A DNA stretch of 20,580 nt. Origin: Gamarada debralockiae (taxonomy: Eukaryota > Ascomycota > Leotiomycetes > Helotiales > Hyphodiscaceae). Position 1 is the stretch's first letter; each line of letters starts with the position of its first letter. The notes below the pieces were generated by a model. The model ran no database searches. It saw only the letters and a list, made by a program, of their open reading frames with translations, and was not told where the DNA came from. Below, piece by piece: positions 9,039 to 17,145 of the stretch. The position numbers were made by a program, and so were the translations under genes. The stretch lies in assembly GCA_002803225.1 (NCBI GenBank), contig NXFV01000798.1, positions 1 through 20,580 of the forward strand. Direction: 5' to 3'.

Positions 9039-12000
9039 CTCGAATGGTTTGATTGACCGTTTTGTGGGATTCGCTGATCGCGTTCGGATGGTATTTTTCA
9101 AGGTCTATTTACTTTCTTCGAGAAAGTGAGGTACTTGTACTCGTTGACCTGAATCGATGATCGTGAATCAAAGAGACAATCGAAACTGGTGACTAATTCG
9201 CAGCACTGCTGTACTTATTGATTCTGTCGAAGAATTGAAGGAATGTGTGGGTGGCTGGTCCAAAGGGGGTTCAACGGGTACTGGAAGGAGTGACAGTAAA
9301 TCGTTGATGAAGTTCGTGAACTGGCGGTGTATCTCAAGGAGTGTAATTGCCGTCGAGCGACAGAAGAAGAGAATGTGAAGTAGTTGGACGAGGTGGAGAG
9401 GTAAAGGTCAGAAAGAAGGTCGTAAGAAGGTTGAGGCCTCGACGGTTTTCAAGATGGAGGGTGAATGAGCAGCACGGACCCCAATTTAGATTAGCGCCGA
9501 TTACAAGCGTCCCTGGCTAAAATCAGGAGGAAGGAGCGGGGACTTTGCAATCGTTTTGAAACGACCTTGAGTAAAGTTAATTTCGGTGCGCTGCCGTTGC
9601 TGTTGGGAGCACAAGGGGAGGTGATATTTTCGCTGTACGATGGATGGTATTATTAGATGACGATGATGCTGTACACGGTTGATGAGGCTGATTGAACAGG
9701 ATATCTTGGAAATAGTTGTCTACAAATATCATCCGGCCCTACTGGGAGGCAAGGGGGTTTTAGGTGAGGTATCGAGGCCAATTTGTATTATGTCTTGAAA
9801 GAGAACAGCAGAGTTTGAAATTCCGACATTGCGTTCAATCGTCTTGGTCTTGAGCAAGGAACTCCCAGAAACTTTCGAATTGTGAGGCCAAAACAGGCCA
9901 GATATGAAGGCCGCCAGGATTTTGCAGCAGGATTCCGTTGGTATGCCAAGTTTGTACGATTCGCGTCACTTATCTCTTCATGAGGAACCTACGCAAGCAG
10001 CCGACTCGCATTCTTTGCTACAAAGATATTGTCGCGAGGTGAAATCGGGAGGCGGGTGGTGGCATTGCAGACCTTTCTGATCTTGAAGAAAACTCTCTGA
10101 TGTCCTGTTCATCCGGTGACAACCTCGACAGTAATGATAAGGCTACCTGCCAAGCATTTCACATCTCTCTCTCGCCCCACTTTAGATGATGGGAATATCC
10201 ACACAGTACTTTAATTCTGTGCGGGGATTCGATATTATTTGTGGGCACGCGGAAGGCGTTGGCTGTCTTCCTTTCAGGGGATGCGTAAAATTTCTAATTG
10301 GCTCATCACCTTTCCCGTTCCTGCATTTCTAGCCAGGAACTGGAGGAAGGTCGGCACACACGGGACCCAAGTGAACGCTTACAGTACTGGCGCCCAGCTC
10401 ACAACCAGTCATCGAAAAGGAAAGCCATCAAGACCCATCACCAGTGTTACTACCGTAGAGGACCCATCTCGGAATTGCGTCGTTCCTTGATCCTTTCTCT
10501 CTCTTTGGCGGCAGAGAAAGTGCGATCGCTAAGCAGTTCACTAATTCATACCGTGGTGTCGCGATGGTTTCAACTCCATCATTTCCGCAAGATGAACCAA
10601 CCCCAAGAAAAAACAGCCGCAACGTATCTCCGACCTCTCCATCCCCTCCACAATCACCGATCTGAACCCAGGTGCAAATCCCAGTTTCATGATGCAAGCC
10701 ACAGGCACATCCGCTAAATTGATGAGCAAGATTGCCAAGGCCCGCCGCACCCTTGTCATCCGAAGGAAGATTTTACATGGGCGCGTTTCAAGAAAAGTAA
10801 CCCAATTTGGCCATTACGACGCAATTTATGAACCTCGTTGATGAGGTGGCGACGGTGAAGTTGGCCATCTCCAAGACAACTCACCTCATCAACACGAATT
10901 TCATGTTGAAATGGCCCTCAAACAGTCCTGTTGTTCCTCGATCTGAGCTCTCGGACCGTTTTCTCACAACAGACCCATCGGATGAACCAAGAACATCAGC
11001 AGAATCTTGGAACATTGTACCACAGTATCTCAGCTGCTGTGATCAAACCAGAAATTGCATAGAGAAGCCGCTGATGCGATCCTCGTTTGTTTTGTTTCGT
11101 TTCTCAAAATCCCCCGTCCTTATTTCCTAAGTTTCATTCTCCTCCATACATTCCTCTCCGAGAGGCCACGTCAATGCCGTTAGCGTTTCATTTGACGCAA
11201 CATGACAGCTGTGCTAGAATACTAGTTCGCTGCGCCTGAGTATACTTGCGGTGACATTTGAATCATTTTATCTCAGTATCATGAACAACCTCCCGGATAG
11301 CCACGTCGTCTTGTTTTCGATCTCCAATCCCCCTTCTCTCCCACATTCATCGGTGGATATCCGTCAAGCCTGCCGCCAGATCGCAGGGCGGACATACTTC
11401 CTGTTACCTTCAAGAACCAGTTCTTTGAGGTTGGTTGCATGTTGCAGTAATTTGGTGGCTTATCAAGTCCAAGTCTGTCCGAGCCCAAGTTCAACTCAAG
11501 ACTATTCGGCACCTCAGATCGGGTCGGGTGACAGTTCCTCCAAAGCCAGGTGCGTGGGATCCTGTTTCCACCTCACACCACAAATCAATTCACACCAATC
11601 ATTTACTTTCAATATCAAAAATTCATCCCAATTGATCTCAGTGAGATCCAACGTCTCTGAGTCTGTCAAGTAAATTTTCTCGTCCATGTGCCCAGCAATT
11701 AAGGTTGTGTCACCGCAGGTCACATCATATCACTTGATACATCGGCACTCTGCCTTCGTCAAACGGCCGCCACGGGAAGATACAGAATCTGCAGTATGTC
11801 ACGTTTGATTAAGCTTTATAGTTATCAAGGCGATCTGTAAAAAGTGATGATCTGCCGAAGAGAACGTAAACTGGCATCAGTCACGATCAAGTGTCAGTTA
11901 TATTATGTTACCCCGGATCCAGCAGTGTTCCGCAGCAAGTTGCCGGTCTCTTATGTGTATCGAAGCTCCTCCATGTCGTTCTTGTCTGTTAGATTCTCCC

Positions 12001-12065
12001 AACATTGCTTTTTTATCAAGAGTCTTCCTATTTCTTCACCGCCAATCTATGGGGGTGATTCTTGA
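9039..12065. other. Long intergenic region upstream of the CAP gene
   Basis: About 3 kb without a convincing gene. Near 9345-9410 the minus strand is pyrimidine-rich, as in fungal promoters and leaders, so this is likely promoter and 5' UTR of the CAP gene. Frames at 10239-10490, 10298-10717, 10807-11130 and 11251-11673 are open but have random-looking composition, no domain and no supporting splice pattern. No tRNA-like B box or long repeat was found. Confidence 0.45.
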
Positions 12066-12109
12066 CACTAGTCCAAAATAGGTTCAAAAATGCTTCAATT
12101 TGAAATCTC
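12066..12109 (+). mobile_element. Short fragment of the LINE 3' region
   Basis: These 44 bases match the segment that spans the ORF2 stop codon and the start of the 3' UTR in the copies at about 3684-3727 (minus strand) and 20339-20383 (plus). The core CTAGTCCAAAATAG is identical to the first copy and differs at one base from the second. The similarity ends on both sides and the tandem repeat and 3' terminus are missing, so it is a heavily trimmed copy. Confidence 0.55.
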
Positions 12110-12484
12110 AGGGCCAGGCGCAGGTCGGGAAAGCCGTTTCGCTGGTTATGATAGTACCCTTTACTCATCTAACACGACCCCTTCAGCGTTCGCTCTTATA
12201 CATCTTGAATATACAGGTGCGAAGTATATGTATTACTCTGATGTCCGTTAGTCGAGTGGCTTGAGATACTTCAAGAATGTAGCTTACCCAGCGACTGTCG
12301 CCCTAAAGCTTCCAGTCCCGAGGATCACCTCTCATGTGTTGATGTCAGCCCCGGTTCTTGGTCAGGTCGGTAGACCTGGTCTTTTCCTTCGGCTCCGAGG
12401 GCTTTTTGTATAGATGTTCTGCGAAGCGCAATATACGGGTCGCTCAAGGAGGCTTCCTTAATCGCTCAGCGGTATCAACCTTTC
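12110..12484. other. Spacer, 3' flank of the kinase gene
   Basis: No open frame or repeat worth calling. It lies directly downstream of the kinase stop codon (minus strand) and should hold its 3' UTR. Confidence 0.4.
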
Positions 12485-14464
12485 TCAATCATTCACTGTC
12501 TGAGTTATTGGCCATGTCCTGTGGGTCTTCAGCGTACAACTTGGAGGGTTCAAGTGTCGTAGGACCAAGTCTCTTGGCGTGCTGCTCTGTCCCAAAGATG
12601 TTCTTAAGAGAGGGGGTATTATCTCTTTTTCAGCAAAAGTGACATTGCGCTTGGAGTTGTCTGCCTTTGATTCCGAGATGGCGGGAGTCGAGTTCGAGCG
12701 CTCGGCGCTTGTTCTAGGCTGTCTCGGCACTGGCTTGAGCAAGTACTCATTATCTTTGCGTGCCATTTGCAGGTAATCGCTCAATTGCTTGTGTAGCACA
12801 GTGGCATTGCAGCGCTTTTTGGAGTCAACGACCAGCATTTGTGTCATAGTCAAGTCTAGTAGATGGTGAATCAATGCCGAGCATTTTTCATGCGCGTGTA
12901 GTTGAGTCGCCCAAGTAATGACCTGCTCCCTCATGGTGGCTCTCGGACCGTAGTTGTTTGTGGTGATGGTAAAGAAGTTGTCGTCATTGATCCCAGTACC
13001 GTTATCCCGCCCTCGGAAATCCGAGAAGCCAGCTATCTCGTCAGAGCCTTTCAAGAGCCATGTGATGAACTCTAGATAGAGACATCCCAGACTCCAAATG
13101 TCATACGCTCTTGATACTGGTGTTCGAAGCTTGCACTCTGGAGGCTCGTACGTTGGGGAAGCTGCAACATTGTCTGGGTTGACTCTCGACCGAGAGTCAC
13201 GCCCATGGAATCTTCCCAAGCCAAAGTCTGCGATTTGCAAAATCCCCAACTTGTTCGGGGCATGGAAAGGCTTTTGGAACCACAGAACGTTCTCGGGCTT
13301 AATATCTCCATGGCGCCCCCACAATGGTTCGCCTCTTTCCACTCTCAACTCCACATCGTTTGGCATGCGAACTTGGCCATGCTGACCAGTGCCTCTTACG
13401 GTCAACAGAGGCCCTGTGACTTTGAAGTTGTGGATCACCATAAGCGCGTTTGCAAGTCCGGTCATTTGCTCCAGCGACCAGAGAACAGTTTCCTCGTCGA
13501 ACTCGGACGATCGTCGCTCTTCCCAGTAGGTCCTAAGATTGGCATCCGCATATGGGAACATCAAATGATACTTCTCCTCTCTCTTGTACGTTGCTAGAAG
13601 TTTGATAAGATGCGGATGGTTTTTGGATCCCAGGCTCAGGAGAATGCTTTGCTCTTTCAAAAGTTCTTCCTTGTCAGAAGAATATAGTTGCTTTACAGCC
13701 ACTAAAGGCTCATCTTCCTGCATGTTATCAGCCATAGGTCCGGGACACGAGCATGGGTTCAAACCTACTATCGTTGCGGACTTATCCTTCCAAAACACAT
13801 GATGGGACGGATGGACTCGTACGGGGTATACTTCGCTGTAGCCACCCTGTTTCGGCTCTGGAACTTTGTCGCTGGCGGTGAACGGGATGAATGGAAGTAT
13901 ATCTTTGTCGTCTAGCTCGTAATGTGCTCCTTCCTCAAAGACACGCGCCGTCATCCACCACTGAACCCTATCAAATCTCTCCAAATGGTTATCATCCCAA
14001 GCTTCGAGCGTAGTGATTGGCTTGAACGAGTTCCCATCCCGTCGATGTAGCGCATGCCGTCTCTCGCCACGCGGCTTCCGCACAAGCGGCATATCATCAT
14101 CGCATATACCCTCCTTGAGCAGTCCACAGATGTCAGGCCCTTTCTTGACATATGCCAGAGTCGCATATAACTGCCTCGCGCGCTGGCAAGTCTGCTGGGC
14201 AGTGTCCATTGCGACCTCCTTGGTAATCGTTGGATCTCGCGAGAGAATATCTTTTGCGACAGCGTCCACATTAATCAAGCTTTCTTGGCGGCATCTTGGA
14301 ACGATGAAGCAATGTGGGTGCCGGTGGCATTCCATCCTCGACTTTTTAAGCAGGTACTTGAGCGATTCCTGCCCTGGCAATTCTGCCAGTGACTCCTTGC
14401 TCCCTGCACGACTGCGCGGTGTCGAAGCATCGGAATCATTTCGTCGTATCGAGTGGGATGGCAT
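12485..14464 (-). CDS. Serine/threonine protein kinase, HGD-type catalytic loop
   Basis: Predicted cytoplasmic protein kinase, at least 659 residues from the first in-frame ATG (14462-14464), in one uninterrupted exon. Kinase elements in order: glycine-rich loop remnant QGGYSEVYPV (about 206-215), VAVKQL with Lys258, alpha-C KEQSILL with Glu271, hinge LMFPYADANL, catalytic loop RHGDIKPENVLWF (Asp387, Asn392; Gly replaces the usual Arg of HRD), ADFGLGRFH (Asp413), SPTYEPPE and YDIWSLGCLYLEF. About 26 residues are inserted between alpha-E and the catalytic loop. All key catalytic residues are present, so activity is likely. The N-terminal 200 residues and the Ser/Thr-rich tail are family-specific and unrecognised. 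HGD kinases are a common fungal group; the substrate is unknown. The frame stays open upstream to about 14566 without an ATG, so the true N-terminus probably lies in an upstream exon. Confidence 0.9.
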   Translation of the reverse strand: MPSHSIRRNDSDASTPRSRAGSKESLAELPGQESLKYLLKKSRMECHRHPHCFIVPRCRQESLINVDAVAKDILSRDPTITKEVAMDTAQQTCQRARQLYATLAYVKKGPDICGLLKEGICDDDMPLVRKPRGERRHALHRRDGNSFKPITTLEAWDDNHLERFDRVQWWMTARVFEEGAHYELDDKDILPFIPFTASDKVPEPKQGGYSEVYPVRVHPSHHVFWKDKSATIVGLNPCSCPGPMADNMQEDEPLVAVKQLYSSDKEELLKEQSILLSLGSKNHPHLIKLLATYKREEKYHLMFPYADANLRTYWEERRSSEFDEETVLWSLEQMTGLANALMVIHNFKVTGPLLTVRGTGQHGQVRMPNDVELRVERGEPLWGRHGDIKPENVLWFQKPFHAPNKLGILQIADFGLGRFHGRDSRSRVNPDNVAASPTYEPPECKLRTPVSRAYDIWSLGCLYLEFITWLLKGSDEIAGFSDFRGRDNGTGINDDNFFTITTNNYGPRATMREQVITWATQLHAHEKCSALIHHLLDLTMTQMLVVDSKKRCNATVLHKQLSDYLQMARKDNEYLLKPVPRQPRTSAERSNSTPAISESKADNSKRNVTFAEKEIIPPLLRTSLGQSSTPRDLVLRHLNPPSCTLKTHRTWPITQTVND

Positions 14465-14683
14465 CAATGATAACGGCGAGGCGCTCCGAGGAGCTTCGAA
14501 CGTACTGTCCGGCGGTAAAGTTGCTTGCGGATGGCGATCCCCGGTGTCCCACGTGGGAGTTGTTCTTCGTCAATTCGAGTTGATGTCTTCGAGGCTGTCG
14601 GGACAGCAGATGTCACTTTCGTCTCGACAGTCTAGTGGAGTGTCAGAGAACCTTCCCCATAAGCCAAAGCGCACTCAACATAC

Positions 14684-14794
14684 CGATTTCCCGATATCCG
14701 GAGGTCTCTCTCTGGTGGACTCTGGATCTAGCTTTCGTTTGCGCAGGAACGGGAAGATCAACGCAATGCAATTTAAACAAGAAAAGAAAGACAT
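14684..14794 (-). other. Candidate 5' exon of the kinase gene (or a small separate gene)
   Basis: From an ATG at 14792-14794 a frame of exactly 37 codons runs to a canonical donor GTATGT at 14683. The peptide begins MSFFSCLNCIALIFPFLRKR: cysteines and hydrophobics followed by basic residues, which resembles a lipid-modified membrane anchor. An acceptor (CCGACAG) ends at 14595, giving an 89 nt intron with CTGAC inside. The next exon is then open in a different frame from the kinase and either ends at a TGA near 14434 or joins the kinase frame through a second intron (possible donor GTACGT at 14505, acceptor at 14412). The links are unproven. Confidence 0.45.
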
Positions 14795-15191
14795 CGAGAG
14801 AAAATTAATAAGGTAATGCTTTGGCAGTGGCCATCTCGTTCATGAGTTTGCGACCGGGCGCATAACTACGAACTGGCATTTGTGCGGGAGGGTTGGGGTG
14901 TGGATGCCCATCCAATTCAGTAATCTACGGTCTACGCAGCCGCAATCCTCGAGATTGGGAGCGATCATTGGCTGCAAATTGCGCCAGTGGAGAGGGCTAA
15001 GCTGAGGTGTGGGTGGGGTTGCAAATGCGAGCCGTGTCTGCCACTGGGGGCTTTTGTTCCAGTGAAGAAAGACTGGTCAGAAGCCTGACAGAAAAGCCCC
15101 AGGGGATCTTGCCCCGAGATTTCTGTGCTGGTGATCTGCGCGAACAGGCAGGAAAGCTATGCCATGATGCGCCACTCTGGCACTTTGCAAA
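14795..15191. other. Spacer upstream of the kinase gene
   Basis: Roughly 400 bases between the candidate kinase exon and the small membrane-protein candidate. No domain-like frame; presumed kinase promoter. Confidence 0.4.
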
Positions 15192-15626
15192 TCAGGCACA
15201 AACACCTACTTGAAGGACAGCGAAACAGATCAAGGCTGAATTGAACGCTATTCCGGTTTTATAGTCGTTGCCGTGGTAGACCATGTGTTGGCTCCAGAAT
15301 TTTGGCAGAATAGTGGTGCGCGGAAGGTCCCAGTCGGATTTTGCGGGGCACTCAACCCGCTTTCCTCGTCGACTGGCTGTTTCTTCTTTTTCGAGGTTGT
15401 GAAGGAGATAAAACTGCTTTGGCATTTCATAACTGTATTTTCATGTGGTGATTGCACTGGAGGGACAAACGACTTTGGTAAAGTAGACCCAAGCCCACCA
15501 TACGATAATCGTGACAGCAGTCAGGGGAAACGCAATTGCAGCCAGGAGCCAAGTGTCAACTGAAAGTCTCATGTGTTCACCACCATCCGTTTGGATTAAC
15601 TGAGTTGAGAAGAAGTTCTTTGACAT
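15192..15626 (-). CDS. Possible small single-pass membrane protein (tentative)
   Basis: A tentative two-exon model: exon 1 15471-15626 (ATG at 15624-15626), intron 15414-15470 (57 nt, donor GTTTGT, acceptor AAAGCAG), exon 2 15192-15413, giving about 125 residues. The phases agree. Exon 1 contains a clear hydrophobic span (LLAAIAFPLTAVTIIVWWAW), which is what suggests a gene. Exon 2 is polar and basic, then hydrophobic near its end. An overlapping frame in the second exon (15248-15457) also reads plausibly as a cytosolic tail with a KKKK stretch, but I found no splice that reaches it. An internal ATG at 15570-15572 would give a shorter form. No family recognised; it may be chance. Confidence 0.3.
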
Positions 15627-15820
15627 ATTAGTCAATGGTCAAGAAATGTACTCAAGCTTGAAACTTTGATGCTGAATCTATTGAGTTTTGGGATACGACG
15701 AGGATTCACGACCATGATATTCCAGCCTGTCTTATCACTTCTGACAAGGATAATAAAAATACTTGAATCTGATGAGTCATGCCTGCAGAAAGCTGCCTCA
15801 TCTTCCAATCTCTCTCGACG

Positions 15821-15830
15821 CAATATATTT
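15821..15830 (+). promoter_or_regulatory. TATA-like box before the gene at 15888
   Basis: CAATATATTT lies 58-67 bases upstream of the ATG at 15888. Spacing suits a TATA element with a very short leader. It sits in a frame that is open further upstream, so an earlier start cannot be fully ruled out. Confidence 0.3.
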
Positions 15831-15887
15831 CCGCTGCTTTCCAAAATAGCGCAAATCTTCAGGACAGCAACTTCAATCGAAAAGAAG

Positions 15888-16910
15888 ATGACATCTCAGA
15901 GTTCCTCCTTGCTTCCAGACCCTCGACTCAAAAACAAGATTGCGCATTACGACCGCGATGAGATCGTTGTCGACATTCTCTCATTCTACAACTTCCTTCC
16001 TCATGTCTCGGCCTCAAACATCGCCAGGGCGCCTCCAGACGGATGGCCCGAAATCACAGCTTCAAGCCTTGCAGTCCACGGCATCCACAAAACACCCGAA
16101 GCCATTGAACTCATGCGTCACCTACCATACATCTCCTACGAACAGCCCTGGATCATGATCACCGCAATGGTGTGCGACTACAGACGTGTGACAGTATCGC
16201 CAGCAGCATGGCGTGAGCACCCGTACTGGCTGCACCACGTAGCGGAGACACAGTGGCCTGCGTGGGTGGTTCAATTGACATCGGGCTTGGATCGTGAAGG
16301 ACATCGTTACATGTTGGATACGACCGATGGAACCATCACGATGTACTGCATTGGTGGCCACTTCCAATACCCACCGACGTATGAGCCAGAGGATCCACGT
16401 GGTTGGCGCGATCGCGAGTGCTATCCGGAGACGGTCACTTTGAAAGACTGGCTGGAGACATGCCGGGAAGAGTACCGTCAAATGGAAGTCGTGGCAGTTC
16501 CGAATAATCTTGATCCCGAGGGTTATGGTGCACCGGAACTTCTCTTCCATGTCAACCCACTGAAGCCTGGCTCTCGTGATTTCCGGGAGATAGAGGTTAG
16601 TGGAGTGCCTTTATGATTTAGCTGCATTTGTCTCTTATGTTTCAGATGTCTGCAAGCTGAATTACAAAGACTAATGTAGCAATCATATCTACAGGGTTTG
16701 CGCAAAATCTATCGTGAGTACGGATGGCCTGATACTGAAAAGTATCAAAAAGAGGCCTGTATTCAAGCAATTATACCCTGGTGGACAAGCATGATGGATG
16801 TGGGGCGAGAAGAGATGAGGATCGAGAACGAAAACTTCTGGAAGAAGCGAGGACTTCCTTTAGCCCAGGAGTCGAGCACCGAAGATGCGGGGAAGGAAAG
16901 TTGTGAATGA
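15888..16910 (+). CDS. Uncharacterised fungal protein (two exons)
   Basis: A confident gene of unknown function, 307 residues. Exon 1 is 15888-16595, the intron 16596-16694 (99 nt, donor GTTAGT, acceptor CTACAG), exon 2 16695-16910, all in phase 0. The protein is soluble, acidic and rich in Trp and Tyr, with no signal peptide or membrane span. Notable stretches are DILSFYNFLPHV (about 25-36), PPDGWPEIT, AIELMRHLPYI, DGTITMY and PPTYEPEDPRGWRD, and a charged C-terminal helix. The pattern (FYxFL, PPxGWPxIT, LxRHLPYI) recalls an unnamed family I associate with filamentous ascomycetes; this is recollection, not a search. The upstream frame reaches 15666, but the chosen ATG (AAGATGA) directly precedes the conserved-looking part and follows a TATA-like box. 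It is transcribed towards the chitinase remnant, with 235 bases between their ends. Confidence 0.82.
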
Positions 16911-17145
16911 GTGAAGATTCAAAGGGGGAGTTACTTCACGGAGATGGATAAAGTCTCTCAACTGTGCCAACCCACCTTGTCATCATCTCAAAATCTCTGT
17001 TGGCTCTTCAAGTTGTGCATACATAAACGAGGAAACTAGCCACAAAGAAAATTGAAAAGCTGAATTAGAATCCTAAAGGATTTTGAAAACCGATCAACAT
17101 GAAATGTTATTTTTACATTGGCAGGTCGTTGGGAGACAGTCTACA

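Noticed and set aside
10239..11673. Open frames of 80-140 codons in the long spacer
   Set aside because: Overlapping on both strands with random-looking composition and no recognisable family.
14013..14816. 267-codon open frame on the plus strand
   Set aside because: Antisense to the kinase N-terminal region and its upstream exon; composition and motifs lie on the minus strand.
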